A DNA stretch of 64,000 nucleotides, taken from positions 17,382-81,381 of the forward strand of contig DATJPW010000012.1 in assembly GCA_035506215.1 (NCBI GenBank), given 5' to 3'. This DNA is from DATJPW01 sp035506215. GTDB lineage: Bacteria > Desulfobacterota > Desulfomonilia > Desulfomonilales > Desulfomonilaceae. The notes under the pieces are model-generated. The model saw only the letters and a program-made list of their open reading frames with translations, had not been told where the DNA came from and made no database searches. The position numbers and the translations under genes are program-made. Below are positions 1-8,492 of this stretch, piece after piece (the stretch's first letter is position 1; each line of letters begins with the position of its first letter).

Positions 1-278
1 GGGTGCATGTCGTTGTCCGAGCCGAGTCTCCTCAATCGGGCGGAATGATAATAGACTTCGGTGATTTAAAGCAAGTCACCAATCGCGTACTGGAAAAGCT
101 TGATCATGCTTTCCTCAATGAAATAGCTCCGTTTGACAAAATCGAACCGTCTGCGGAGAACCTTGCGGCATACCTGTTCGAGCAGATTTCTCCGGAACTT
201 GGCGATCATGGTGGTACGCTCCACAGCGTTTCGGTTTGGGAATCGGAAACAGCACGGGCTACGTACTTTGGCAACTGA
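1..278 (+). CDS. queD: 6-carboxytetrahydropterin synthase QueD (partial, N-terminus outside window)
   Basis: Converts 7,8-dihydroneopterin triphosphate to 6-carboxy-5,6,7,8-tetrahydropterin, the second step of queuosine synthesis. The reading frame (frame 3) is open to the left edge, so the zinc-binding N-terminal third is missing. What remains shows the PTPS/QueD C-terminal motifs: DFGDLK, LDHAFLNE (active-site Asp-His pair), PSAENLAAYLFE (the PTxEN motif) and VWESETARATYF with the pterin-binding Glu. The next gene, folE2, makes dihydroneopterin triphosphate, so the two form a consecutive pathway pair. The pterin-synthase family is clear; QueD rather than eukaryote-type PTPS is inferred from the context. 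Confidence 0.88.
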   Translation, partial: VHVVVRAESPQSGGMIIDFGDLKQVTNRVLEKLDHAFLNEIAPFDKIEPSAENLAAYLFEQISPELGDHGGTLHSVSVWESETARATYFGN

Positions 279-312
279 TGAGTAATTGGTACAGTCTGTT
301 CAGACCTATATC

Positions 313-321
313 TGGTATAAT
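313..321 (+). promoter_or_regulatory. Extended -10 promoter for folE2
   Basis: TGGTATAAT is a perfect extended -10 (TGnTATAAT). It lies about 87 bases before the chosen folE2 start, in the gap after queD. I see no good -35 hexamer at 16-18 bp spacing, which is compatible with an extended -10 promoter. Sequence inspection only. Confidence 0.5.
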
Positions 322-407
322 GATGCCACCGATGCCAGAAATCGACTTTGACTGTTACCGTCGAGGATCACTCACTACTATCCGTTTTTTTGTTAGGGAG
401 GGTCCCT

Positions 408-1247
408 GTGGAATTGATGGCTATTCCTGATGTCCAGAATCAACCTGATGCACGCAATATTCCGATAGACAAGGTGGGCGTGAAGGGTTTGCGTTATCCC
501 ATTTCAGTCAAGGACCGAGCGAAAGGATTCCAGCACACGGTTGGGGTGTTTGATCTTTTCGTGAATCTGCCTCACGACTTTAAGGGCACCCACATGAGCC
601 GTTTTATAGAGGTGCTCAACGAGTTCCGCGGCGAAGTTTCCATGGAAAAATTCCAGGAGATCCTTGAAAAAACCAAAAAGAAACTCAATGCCAGGAGTGC
701 TCACATGAATGTGGAATTTCCATATTTCGTGGAAAAGAGCGCGCCGATCACGAACACCCCTGGGCTGATGTCCTATACCTGCTTCATGCGGGGATCGCTC
801 GCAGACAGGTTCGATCTCATTGTTGGCGTGGAAGTTCCTGTAACCACGGTTTGCCCCTGCTCGAAAGAAATATCCGAGTACGGCGCTCACAATCAGAGGG
901 GTGTTGTGCGTGTCCAACTGAGGTTCAAGAGATTTTTCTGGATTGAAGAAATAATCGAAGTGGTCGAGTCTTCGGTCAGTTCAGAGGTGTATTCTCTGCT
1001 CAAGAGGCCGGATGAAAAATATGTTACCGAAAGGGCCTATGACAACCCTATGTTTGTGGAGGATGTGGTTCGATCGGCTGTCTCACGCCTTCGGGAGAAG
1101 AATAACTTTCCATGGTATCGCATTGAGGCGGAAAACTTCGAATCTATTCACAATCATAGTGCGTATGCCATGATTGAAAAAGACTTTTCACCGGAACCGG
1201 AGTGCTTTCAAGGTGTATCTGTTTTGATCCGCAACGGATCGATCTAG
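408..1247 (+). CDS. folE2: GTP cyclohydrolase FolE2 (type IB)
   Basis: Hydrolyses GTP to 7,8-dihydroneopterin triphosphate, the entry to folate and queuosine. 279 residues, normal for the family. It opens with the FolE2 signature PDVQNQPDARNIPIDKVGVKG and LRYPI, and carries the conserved Cys in TTVCPCSKEIS and the His in AHNQRG. I chose GTG 408 because AGGGAGGG (395-402) lies 5 bases upstream. An in-frame ATG at 417 is the alternative. FolE2 is the type not restricted to zinc and is commonly paired with queD. It ends 10 bases from the convergent dtd. folP, a later folate gene, is also in this window. Confidence 0.95.
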   Translation: MELMAIPDVQNQPDARNIPIDKVGVKGLRYPISVKDRAKGFQHTVGVFDLFVNLPHDFKGTHMSRFIEVLNEFRGEVSMEKFQEILEKTKKKLNARSAHMNVEFPYFVEKSAPITNTPGLMSYTCFMRGSLADRFDLIVGVEVPVTTVCPCSKEISEYGAHNQRGVVRVQLRFKRFFWIEEIIEVVESSVSSEVYSLLKRPDEKYVTERAYDNPMFVEDVVRSAVSRLREKNNFPWYRIEAENFESIHNHSAYAMIEKDFSPEPECFQGVSVLIRNGSI

Positions 1248-1257
1248 AGCTTTCCTG

Positions 1258-1698
1258 TTAAGGTGAATCAATGATGAGCGTGACCGGGCCGTCATTCACC
1301 AGCTCGACGTGCATCATGGCGCCGAATACGCCCTCCTGGACTGGGTTACCCAAATCCCGGAGGGCGTGTATAAAGCTGCGGTACAGGACCTCGGCCTCCT
1401 CGGGCGGAGCGGCTGATGAATAAGAAGGCCGCTTGCCCTTTCGACAGTCTCCATAAAGGGTGAACTGAGAGACCACCAGGATTTCCCCGCGAATCTCCGC
1501 GACGCTTAGATTCATCTTGCCCTGGGTGTCCGGAAAGATCCTTAATCCTGCAATCTTGTCAGTCATCCAACGGACCTGTTCAGGGCCGTCCCCGCGCGCG
1601 GCAGCCAAAAGAACCAGCATCCCTGGACCGATACGGCCGACCACTTTTCCGTCGACACTGACACTGGACTGCAACACCCTCTGGCAAACAACCCTCAT
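1258..1698 (-). CDS. dtd: D-aminoacyl-tRNA deacylase
   Basis: Removes D-amino acids (and mischarged glycine) from tRNA. 146 residues, the usual Dtd length. Visible motifs are the N-terminal MRVVCQRVLQSSVSV, the active-site SQFTLYGDCRKGKRPS, and the C-terminal NDGPVT carrying the Gly-cisPro-type substrate gate. Its ATG overlaps the stop of the upstream Nudix gene (ATGA), so the two are translationally coupled. Last gene of a three-gene minus-strand operon. Confidence 0.95.
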   Translation of the reverse strand: MRVVCQRVLQSSVSVDGKVVGRIGPGMLVLLAAARGDGPEQVRWMTDKIAGLRIFPDTQGKMNLSVAEIRGEILVVSQFTLYGDCRKGKRPSYSSAAPPEEAEVLYRSFIHALRDLGNPVQEGVFGAMMHVELVNDGPVTLIIDSP

Positions 1699-2204
1699 GT
1701 TTGCATCCTCGTGAATTCCGACCAGAGGAAGATGAACGCAGGCACGAATTCTTCCGGCGTCTTATTCATCATCTGAGTCAATTTTTCGGGTTCGATAAAT
1801 TTTCCCCATTGCACTTCATCCGGATTAGGGACCGGCTCCTGATCCGTCAAGGATCGGAACAGCGCCACATGCTCGTTGTCGGTTATTTGGGAGGCGCCAA
1901 CTCTGAAGATCTCTTTGACCTCCGCGTCGATACCGATCTCTTCACGGAGTTCTCTTACCGCGGTGCAATGGTACGTTTCTCCGGGCTCGACGTGCCCTGC
2001 CGCAGAGGAGTCCAACTTCCCGGGATGTCTATCTTTAGACTGGGAACGCCTCTGCACATAGACTTCTCCCGCCTTGTTAAACAAGAAGATGTGCACGGCC
2101 CTGTGCATTAGGCCTTGCTTATGTATTTCCGCACGGCACGCGGTCCCGATTACGTTGTCTTCGTAATCGACAATTTCCAGAATTTCATTATCAGTGGAAT
2201 GCAT
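1695..2204 (-). CDS. Nudix hydrolase, isopentenyl-diphosphate-isomerase-like (YfcD type)
   Basis: A 169-residue Nudix protein. A complete Nudix box runs from GHVEPGETYHCTAV to RELREEIGI, matching G-x5-E-x7-REUxEExGU. The N-terminus (EILEIVDYEDNVIGTACRAEIH, then MHRAVHIFLFN) resembles the IDI/YfcD subgroup, whose substrate is generally unknown. ATG 2204 is preferred to an in-frame TTG at 2210; neither has a strong ribosome site. It lies 19 bases after the thiamine-binding gene and overlaps dtd by four bases. A house-cleaning pyrophosphatase role is inference; true IPP isomerase activity is less likely. Confidence 0.85.
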   Translation of the reverse strand: MHSTDNEILEIVDYEDNVIGTACRAEIHKQGLMHRAVHIFLFNKAGEVYVQRRSQSKDRHPGKLDSSAAGHVEPGETYHCTAVRELREEIGIDAEVKEIFRVGASQITDNEHVALFRSLTDQEPVPNPDEVQWGKFIEPEKLTQMMNKTPEEFVPAFIFLWSEFTRMQT

Positions 2205-2223
2205 GGTCAAGAGTCAAGTGCGG

Positions 2224-2535
2224 TCACTTCTTCCCAAATTCCCGGCCGAGCTTTTCCTCTACCGATCTGACCTTGCTCCGTATCGCGCTGTGGACCCATT
2301 TTCTGTCATCGATCCTGACGTAGGTCACGACGCGGTTACTGTGGGCCGCTACAAGCTCATGGCATTGTCGAATGACCTCGAAGACCTTGTCGGTCGGTCC
2401 CTCAATGAGCGTTCCTAGAGCATGCACTTCAAAATCGAGACCGCTGCTTTCGATAGCGCGCACGGCCTCGGCCACATAGCGGCTCAATCCCTCGCCACCT
2501 TTGTCCAGAGGGAAGACACTGATTTCGGCTAGCAT
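2224..2535 (-). CDS. MTH1187/YkoF family thiamine-binding protein
   Basis: 103-residue single-domain protein of the MTH1187 (DUF77) family. It begins MLAEISVFPLDKGGEGLSRYV and contains the family segment HALGTLIEGPTDKVFEVI. Members fold like half of YkoF and some bind thiamine or related pyrimidines; the exact ligand here is unknown. A strong ribosome site, AAGGAGG, precedes the ATG. First gene of the operon with the Nudix hydrolase and dtd, transcribed away from rsmD. The 169-base gap to rsmD should hold divergent promoters. Confidence 0.85.
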   Translation of the reverse strand: MLAEISVFPLDKGGEGLSRYVAEAVRAIESSGLDFEVHALGTLIEGPTDKVFEVIRQCHELVAAHSNRVVTYVRIDDRKWVHSAIRSKVRSVEEKLGREFGKK

Positions 2536-2704
2536 TTGCTATTCCTCCTTGATTTAGAATTATACTCCGGCTATTCCAAAATAGGGCCAAAAAAGCATTG
2601 GACCCATGTTCGGTCTGAGAGCCTCTCTGCGGCCAAACTGGAGAATATGCACACTGGGCTCTTGAATGACGCGCTGAGTCGGTGTATATAAAAATGTTCG
2701 GGAC

Positions 2705-3283
2705 ATGAGAATCATTGCAGGCCGCTTCAAAGGGATTCGTCTGGCCGGGCTTCGGAGCAAGGCGATCCGCCCTACCACTGATAGGGTCAGGCAGGCTATC
2801 TTTAACATTCTCGGGCCCGTCGTAGAGGGTGCACGAATTCTAGAGCTGTTCGCAGGAACGGGGGCTTTCGGGTTCGAGGCGCTGAGCAGGGGAGCCGCGT
2901 CTGCCGTTTTTGTCGATAGAGACAGAAAAGCCGCCATGATGGTAATCGAAACGGCAAAGACGCTGGGAGTCGAGGACCGCATTAATGTCCTGGTCTTGGA
3001 CGCGCCTCGTGCCCTGAAAAAATTGGCTCGATCAGCGGACAGATTCAAGATCATTTATCTAGATCCCCCGTACGCGACGGAATGGATCGCGCGTGTTGCG
3101 AACGATCCTGCTCTGATATCTTTACTGGCGACCGACGGGGTGTTGGTCGTGGAAAGAGGGACACACACTCCTGAATCGCCTTTACCGGATGTGCTCCATA
3201 AGAAACTTTCGAGGCAGTACGGCGACACAATCGTGGAAATGTTCGGTCTTGACGTAAACGCCGGCGACCACCATGCATCCTGA
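2705..3283 (+). CDS. rsmD: 16S rRNA (guanine(966)-N(2))-methyltransferase RsmD
   Basis: SAM-dependent methyltransferase acting on G966 of 16S rRNA. 192 residues. It starts MRIIAGRFKGIRLAGL and has RPTTDRVRQAIFNIL, SAM motif I ILELFAGTGAFGFEAL, and catalytic motif IV DPPY (in IIYLDPPYATEW). It heads the rsmD-coaD order that is common in bacteria. A 7-bp hairpin (CATCCTG/CAGGATG, 3276-3293) overlaps its stop codon. Confidence 0.95.
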   Translation: MRIIAGRFKGIRLAGLRSKAIRPTTDRVRQAIFNILGPVVEGARILELFAGTGAFGFEALSRGAASAVFVDRDRKAAMMVIETAKTLGVEDRINVLVLDAPRALKKLARSADRFKIIYLDPPYATEWIARVANDPALISLLATDGVLVVERGTHTPESPLPDVLHKKLSRQYGDTIVEMFGLDVNAGDHHAS

Positions 3284-3293
3284 AACCAGGATG
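3276..3293 (+). other. Small hairpin at the rsmD stop codon
   Basis: CATCCTG (3276-3282) and CAGGATG (3287-3293) are perfect inverted arms with loop AAAC. No T-run follows, so this is not a standard terminator. It may only stabilise or attenuate the message between rsmD and coaD. Confidence 0.35.
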
Positions 3294-3354
3294 GGTCTTA
3301 CATGAGATCCCGGCGACCACCTTGAACGTTTTGCTGTAACCGGGAAGGGAGGAC

Positions 3355-3882
3355 ATGGCTAAGAAGATTGCGGTTTATCCGGGTACGTTCGATCCGTTTC
3401 ATAATGGTCACTTGGAAATAATCCGACGAGCACTTGGAACATTTGACCATATCATCGTGGCCCTCGGCGCAAACCCCGAGAAGGACACCATATTCACCGT
3501 GGACGAGCGCATGGATATGATCAGGAACAGCATCCGAAATGATTCTCGCATAGAATGTGACTCATTCGATGGACTCCTGGTCAGGTATGCGGAGAGACGC
3601 AGGGCACGGGCCATTATCAGGGGACTCAGGGCAGTCTCGGATTTTGAATACGAGTTCCAGCTCGCTCTGATGAATCGTAAGCTGAGTAGAAGAATAGAGA
3701 CATTCTTCCTGATGACTGCTCATCGATATCTTTATGTCAGCTCCAGAATCATTAAGGCAACCTTGGTGGCGGGCGGATCACCGGAAGGACTGGTGCCTGA
3801 ATATGTGTTGGGGGTGCTAAGGAAGAAGTTTCCAGACATCAACAATTCAAAATGTAATTCAAGATGTAAGGACGCTAAATGA
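3355..3882 (+). CDS. coaD: Phosphopantetheine adenylyltransferase
   Basis: Joins 4'-phosphopantetheine and ATP to dephospho-CoA, the penultimate step of CoA synthesis. 175 residues. Nucleotidyltransferase motifs are clear: YPGTFDPFHNGHLEII (with the HxGH-type site), IIRGLRAVSDFEYEFQLALMNR, and ISS-like YVSSRIIK near the end. The last about 15 residues are a non-conserved polar tail. GGGAGG precedes the ATG. Its TGA overlaps the next gene's ATG (ATGA). Confidence 0.96.
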   Translation: MAKKIAVYPGTFDPFHNGHLEIIRRALGTFDHIIVALGANPEKDTIFTVDERMDMIRNSIRNDSRIECDSFDGLLVRYAERRRARAIIRGLRAVSDFEYEFQLALMNRKLSRRIETFFLMTAHRYLYVSSRIIKATLVAGGSPEGLVPEYVLGVLRKKFPDINNSKCNSRCKDAK

Positions 3883-5066
3883 AAAGGATTTTATCCGAAA
3901 AAGCCCTGCAATTGAAGCCATCGGCAACGTTGGCCATCTCGGCCAAAGAAAAGGAACTCAAGAATCAAGGCGTTGATGTGGTCGGATTCGGAGCCGGCGA
4001 ACCGGACTGTCCCGCCCCACAACGTATTCGGGATGCTGCCAAGAGATCGCTGGACCGAGGTGAAACGTTTTATACTCCCGTGGGAGGGACACCAGAACTC
4101 AAGAAAGCAGTAACATACAGATTCGCCGAAGATTACGGACTGGACTATGCTCCCGACCAGATCGTGGTGTCGTGCGGAGCCAAGCATAGCTTGTACAACA
4201 CTTTTCAGGCGATCCTTGACCCTGGAGACGAGGTCCTGATCTTTGCTCCCTATTGGGTATCATATCCTGAAATCGTGACACTCGCGGGTGGAAAGCCGGT
4301 TATCGTGCCAAGCACAGAGGAGAATCAGTTTGTCCCGGACCCAGACGAAGTCGCTTCTCTTATCACTCGGTCCACAAAGGCTATGCAGATCAATTCCCCG
4401 GCTAATCCTAGCGGAGTATTATATCCTCCAGGGGTAATGGAGAGGCTTGCGGCCTTGGCCGACAAGCACGACCTGCTTGTGGTTTCCGACGAAATTTACG
4501 ACAAGCTTATTTATGACAATAAGAAATTTATTCCTTTTGCTTCGCTGCCGGGCATGAAGGACCGAACGGTTACTGTGAATGGGGTATCCAAGACATACGC
4601 CATGGCGGGTTTTCGGATCGGCTACCTGGCCTGCACAAACGCTCAACTAGTAGGAGCTGCAACGGATATCCAGAGCCAATCTACTTCCAATCCGAGCAGC
4701 ACTGCGCAGGCAGCCGCAGTTGAGGCATTGACCGGTCCGCAGACGGAAGTTGCGCAAATGAGAGAGGTCTTCCAGCGCCGCCGTGACCTAATAGTGGATC
4801 AACTGCGGAACATTCCGGGAATGTCTCTAGTGCGGCCTGAAGGAACATTTTACGTTTTCGCCAACATTTCGGCATTTCTAGGGAATAGCGGCCTCGCGAA
4901 CTCGACTGATTTTGCCGAATATCTTCTGGATCGCCATCATGTGGCATGCGTCCCCGGTGGACCATTTGGATTCGATCAATATGTCCGTTTCTCGTTCGCC
5001 ACCAGCGAAGAGATCATTGTCAAAGGTGTTGATCGCGTCCGTGCTGCTTGCCAAGAATTAACATGA
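3879..5066 (+). CDS. Class I pyridoxal-phosphate aminotransferase (aspartate aminotransferase type)
   Basis: 395 residues, fold-type I aminotransferase of the AspC/AspB (Igamma-like) group. Visible sites are GAGEPDCPAPQRI at the N-terminus, the GGTPELKKAV loop, INSPANPSGVLYP (the NP.NPTG-type carboxylate-binding Asn), VVSDEIYDKL, the PLP lysine in NGVSKTYAMAGFRIGY, and an Arg in VRFSFA near the end. Aspartate/2-oxoglutarate (or prephenate) specificity is the best guess from similarity. Overlaps coaD and surE by ATGA junctions, so it is part of one operon. Confidence 0.9.
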   Translation: MKRILSEKALQLKPSATLAISAKEKELKNQGVDVVGFGAGEPDCPAPQRIRDAAKRSLDRGETFYTPVGGTPELKKAVTYRFAEDYGLDYAPDQIVVSCGAKHSLYNTFQAILDPGDEVLIFAPYWVSYPEIVTLAGGKPVIVPSTEENQFVPDPDEVASLITRSTKAMQINSPANPSGVLYPPGVMERLAALADKHDLLVVSDEIYDKLIYDNKKFIPFASLPGMKDRTVTVNGVSKTYAMAGFRIGYLACTNAQLVGAATDIQSQSTSNPSSTAQAAAVEALTGPQTEVAQMREVFQRRRDLIVDQLRNIPGMSLVRPEGTFYVFANISAFLGNSGLANSTDFAEYLLDRHHVACVPGGPFGFDQYVRFSFATSEEIIVKGVDRVRAACQELT

Positions 5067-5836
5067 ACGACATTGACCCGCTGATTTTGCTAACTAATGA
5101 CGACGGGATCCACGCTGAAGGACTTCGTTACCTGCGCATCGTTTCGGAAAGATTGGGCCGAGTAAGCATAGTGGCGCCAGAAGCGGAACAAAGCGCAGTC
5201 GGACATTCCATTACTCTTTATGATCCCATAAGAGCGCATGAAATCACCAGAGACGGCGACTTTTACGGTTACGGTATCAGCGGAACGCCTGCTGACTCCG
5301 TGAAACTTGCGATGAACTCGCTTCTCACCAGTCCGCCGGATCTCGTAATCTCAGGGATTAATCCCGGCGCGAATGTTGGGATAAACATTCTTTATTCGGG
5401 CACTGTCTCCGCTGCTACAGAAGCCGCCATCTTGGGCGTCCCTTCCATGGCGGTGTCATTGGACAAGACAAAGGAGCCACCTTTCGAGTGGGCCCTGCCT
5501 CACATTGAGATCTTGGCCCGCTGGATCCTCAACAACGGTTTGCCGTCAGGTCTGGCTCTCAATGTGAACATCCCCGCGCTGCCGCCTGACAAGGTGCGGG
5601 GCTTCAAACTTACCAGGCAAAGTCTTTCAAAATTCAATGAGTCGGTAGAGCAGCGAGAGGACCCTCGCGGAAATCGATATTACTGGCTCGCGGCTCAAGC
5701 GCTTGAAGATCAGACTGATGAAGGAATAGATATCACGGCCCTCAAAAGGGGCTATGTATCCATCACGCCGCTCTATTATGATCTTACGGCGCACTCCTAT
5801 ACAGAAGAATTGGCATGTGCTCTGACGAAGCTCTAA
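5063..5836 (+). CDS. surE: 5'/3'-nucleotidase SurE
   Basis: Metal-dependent nucleoside monophosphate phosphatase, stationary-phase survival family. 257 residues. The metal site motif LLTNDDGIHAEGL is at the start, followed by VVAPEAEQSAVGHSIT-like residues and the SGINPGANVG / YSGTVSAATEAAI segment. I placed the start at ATG 5063 because it forms an ATGA overlap with the aminotransferase stop; an upstream in-frame start at 5048 would add five unconserved residues. Ends inside rnc. Confidence 0.95.
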   Translation: MNDIDPLILLTNDDGIHAEGLRYLRIVSERLGRVSIVAPEAEQSAVGHSITLYDPIRAHEITRDGDFYGYGISGTPADSVKLAMNSLLTSPPDLVISGINPGANVGINILYSGTVSAATEAAILGVPSMAVSLDKTKEPPFEWALPHIEILARWILNNGLPSGLALNVNIPALPPDKVRGFKLTRQSLSKFNESVEQREDPRGNRYYWLAAQALEDQTDEGIDITALKRGYVSITPLYYDLTAHSYTEELACALTKL

Positions 5837-6537
5837 AATGCGGTATTGATCAAGATCAGGTCCAAGAAGTGGAGAAGACCCTCGGATATCATTTCACCGA
5901 GCTTTCCTTCTTGGTGAATGCGTTGACCCGTCGAAGCTTCTGGCATGAAAATAGGGACGTATGCACTGAGCACAATGAACGTCTGGAATTCTTGGGAGAC
6001 GCGGTCCTCGGTCTGGTAATTGCCAACGTGCTTTATCAGGAGTTTCCTGAAGCGGAGGAAGGGGAACTTCAGAAGAAGCGGGCCAGCATAGTAAACAAAA
6101 AGGCTCTGGCCCGCGTCATGAGACGCCTGCGCCTTGCGGAATTCATCAGAATGGGCCGTGGTGATGAGCTTTCAGGGTGCCGAGATCGTGATTCTGTGCT
6201 TGCAGACACACTGGAAGCGCTGATAGCCGCGATATATCTTGACGGCGGCTTCGAACGAGCGGAAGAAATAGTGGAGAAACATTTTTATACGCTGGTTGCG
6301 AGGAGCGCTAACGTAGAGGCTGTTGAGGACTCCAAGAGTCTCCTCCAAGAAAAGGCCCAAGGGCAGTTAGGAATTACCCCTACGTACCAAGTGATAGACC
6401 AATGGGGAAAAGACCACCAGAAGACCTTTTCCGTGGCTGTCTACTTGGGAAAGGACGTTGCCGGTGTGGGCACAGGTCGCAACAAAAGAGAAGCGCAACA
6501 AGATGCTGCACGGGACGCTCTATCCAAATTGAAATAA
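5815..6537 (+). CDS. rnc: Ribonuclease III
   Basis: Double-strand-specific endoribonuclease for rRNA and mRNA processing. 240 residues. The RNase III signature NERLEFLGDAVLGLV lies near residues 54-67, and the second acidic site is in DTLEALIAAIYLDGG. A C-terminal dsRNA-binding domain follows (KSLLQEKAQG to GRNKREAQQDAARDAL). The ATG lies 22 bases inside surE, so translation is likely coupled. Last member of the rsmD-coaD-aminotransferase-surE-rnc operon. Confidence 0.96.
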   Translation: MCSDEALKCGIDQDQVQEVEKTLGYHFTELSFLVNALTRRSFWHENRDVCTEHNERLEFLGDAVLGLVIANVLYQEFPEAEEGELQKKRASIVNKKALARVMRRLRLAEFIRMGRGDELSGCRDRDSVLADTLEALIAAIYLDGGFERAEEIVEKHFYTLVARSANVEAVEDSKSLLQEKAQGQLGITPTYQVIDQWGKDHQKTFSVAVYLGKDVAGVGTGRNKREAQQDAARDALSKLK

Positions 6538-6609
6538 GCATACCGAACCTTGCGAGCCAACCTCCAAAGAAGATGAACAGAATGCGTGTGAGCATGAAAG
6601 GACGATAAT

Positions 6610-7434
6610 TTGAGCTTCCTGGTCGTCGATGCGGATAAGTGTAAACGAGATGGGCTATGTGTGAGTGAGTGCCCGGTGGGAATTATTGACCTCAAGGACA
6701 AAACCTCTCTACCTGAACTCGCAGCCGGTGGGTCCGAATTCTGTATTAACTGCGGACATTGCGTGGCAGTATGCCCGCATGGCGCCATGTCACTGGAGAC
6801 TATGGAGTCGCAGCAGTGCCAACCGTTGCAACGGAACCTGATGCCTACTCAAGAGCAGGTAAACTATTTTCTCCGATCTCGGAGGTCCGCTCGCGTTTAC
6901 AAAGACAAGCCAGTCGATAGGGAGATCCTCACAGCCCTTCTGGATGTTGCGCGATATGCGCCCTCTGCCCACAACTGGCAGCCGGTGCACTGGTTGGTGA
7001 TACTGGAAAGGGCCGAGTTGAATCGGCTTTCCGGTCTCGTCATTGAGTGGATGCGTTTGATGCTCTCAAACAATGTGCCTGTTGCCCGCGAGATGCATTT
7101 TGATCGAGTGATTCAAGTGTGGGAAAGCGGTATAGATAGAATTCTTCGGGGTGCGCCGCATCTCTTGGTTGCGCATGGACCTTCAGCCTTACCATCGGCC
7201 CTATCGGCCTGCACCATTGCACTCACTTATCTGGAACTGGCCGCTTATAGTTTCGGACTGGGCGCTTGTTGGGCAGGTTACTTTAATGCCGCGGCCAATT
7301 TCTATGAGCCTTTGCAGGCCGCTCTTTCTCTGCCGGAAGGCCACCAGTGCTTCGGAGCGATGATGGTCGGTCATGCACGAAACAAATATCACCGATTGCC
7401 TTTCAGAAATGAAGCTAAGATAGAATGGAGATAA
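6610..7434 (+). CDS. Ferredoxin-nitroreductase fusion protein
   Basis: 274 residues in two parts. Residues 1-65 hold two [4Fe-4S] motifs (C-x2-DGLCVSECPVG and CINCGHCVAVCPHGAM). Residues about 90-274 are an FMN nitroreductase domain (RSRRSARVYKDKPVDREIL, ARYAPSAHNWQPVHW, GLGACWAGY). Such fusions in anaerobes probably pass electrons from ferredoxin to FMN; the substrate is unknown. The start is TTG 6610 with AAAGGA about 8 bases upstream; no ATG precedes the first ferredoxin motif. It lies 72 bases after rnc and may be read through from that operon. Confidence 0.88.
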   Translation: MSFLVVDADKCKRDGLCVSECPVGIIDLKDKTSLPELAAGGSEFCINCGHCVAVCPHGAMSLETMESQQCQPLQRNLMPTQEQVNYFLRSRRSARVYKDKPVDREILTALLDVARYAPSAHNWQPVHWLVILERAELNRLSGLVIEWMRLMLSNNVPVAREMHFDRVIQVWESGIDRILRGAPHLLVAHGPSALPSALSACTIALTYLELAAYSFGLGACWAGYFNAAANFYEPLQAALSLPEGHQCFGAMMVGHARNKYHRLPFRNEAKIEWR

Positions 7435-7465
7435 CACCGGTCATCATTGGAAATATGGGATTACC

Positions 7466-8209
7466 TTGCGTCACTCCCCTGCCAAAGAATCCACCCAAGA
7501 CGTATCTGCCGGTATCCGGTGGACGAAGCTCATCCGAGGCACACTCGTCCGAAGATACAAGCGTTTTCTGGCCGAGATCCGTCTAAGGGACGGTCGAATC
7601 ATCACGGCTCATTGCCCTAATTCCGGGAGCATGCGCGGATGCCTGGAACCCGGTGGAAAAGTATTCCTTTCCCGCAGTGAAAACCCACGTAGAAGGTACC
7701 CGTATACTTGGGAATTGATTGAAACGCCGGGTTCTCTCGTATGTGTTAACACATTGATCGCAAACCGGCTGGTGAGTAAAGCCATTACCAGTAGGTCAGT
7801 ACGGTCGCTATCCGAGTACCATTTGCTGAGAAGCGAGGTGCAATGCTCTGAGAACTCTCGATTGGACCTTCTCCTGGAAGCGTCAGGCGGCGAACTCTGC
7901 TTCGTTGAAATCAAAAGCTGCACGCTGGTCGAGGACGGCGTTGCCTATTTTCCTGACGCTGTGACCACTCGTGGCAGAAGACACCTTATTGAACTTCAGC
8001 GTCAAGTGACGCTTGGGCGCCGTGCGGTAATTTTCTTTCTCATACAGCGAGCCGACGCAAGAGTGTTCAGACCGGCAGATCATATAGATCCAGCTTATGG
8101 CGCTGAACTCCGATGCGCGGCTCAAAACCTCGTCGAGATACAAGCCTATGACGTCCGTCTAACACCACAGGAAATTGAACTCAACAGCGAAATTCCCTGG
8201 GAACTTTGA
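7466..8209 (+). CDS. sfsA: SfsA family DNA/RNA nuclease-like protein
   Basis: 247 residues. Sugar fermentation stimulation protein A family: an N-terminal OB-like domain (RRYKRFLAEIRLRDG, AHCPNSGSMRG) followed by a PD-(D/E)xK-like domain (SRLDLLLEASGGELCFVEIKSCTL, FPDAVTTRGRRHLIEL, VIFFLIQRADA). SfsA was named from an E. coli maltose phenotype; its biochemical role is unsettled. The assigned start is TTG 7466. Lacks a strong ribosome site, so the start is uncertain by a few residues. Confidence 0.9.
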   Translation: MRHSPAKESTQDVSAGIRWTKLIRGTLVRRYKRFLAEIRLRDGRIITAHCPNSGSMRGCLEPGGKVFLSRSENPRRRYPYTWELIETPGSLVCVNTLIANRLVSKAITSRSVRSLSEYHLLRSEVQCSENSRLDLLLEASGGELCFVEIKSCTLVEDGVAYFPDAVTTRGRRHLIELQRQVTLGRRAVIFFLIQRADARVFRPADHIDPAYGAELRCAAQNLVEIQAYDVRLTPQEIELNSEIPWEL

Positions 8210-8359
8210 ATACGGTCAATGGACCATTAAGAATATGGCGAATGGCTTGGGGGGCTTTCATGACATACAGCCGGTTTTTGTCTCACAAAATGCGAACCTT
8301 CCGAAGATCATTTCTGCGACTGGTTGCAAAACCTCAACGGGAGAAAAGAATATTCGTGG

Positions 8360-8379
8360 GGGCGGTTCGTGAACCGCCC
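8360..8379. repeat. REP-like palindrome GGGCGGTTC-GT-GAACCGCCC
   Basis: Perfect 9-bp inverted repeat with a 2-base loop in the 283-base gap between sfsA and sod. It is embedded in a larger imperfect symmetry: a second GGCGGTTC copy follows at 8388-8395, then CTCCCCCGTTAC, which resembles CTCCCCGTTAC beside the repeat at 15440. The rest of this gap holds no convincing gene. Confidence 0.65.
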
Positions 8380-8492
8380 AAAATCAAGGCGGTTCTCGAA
8401 GCTCCCCCGTTACATCACGTATGCATTTACATGGTTTTGCGGCCAAGCATTTAACGGAGTGACAGATCGAACCCACAGAAAGGAATGATTCG

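Noticed and set aside
8206..8454. Frame of 82 codons between sfsA and sod
   Set aside because: Runs through the REP-like palindrome and looks like translated repeat; no ribosome site.
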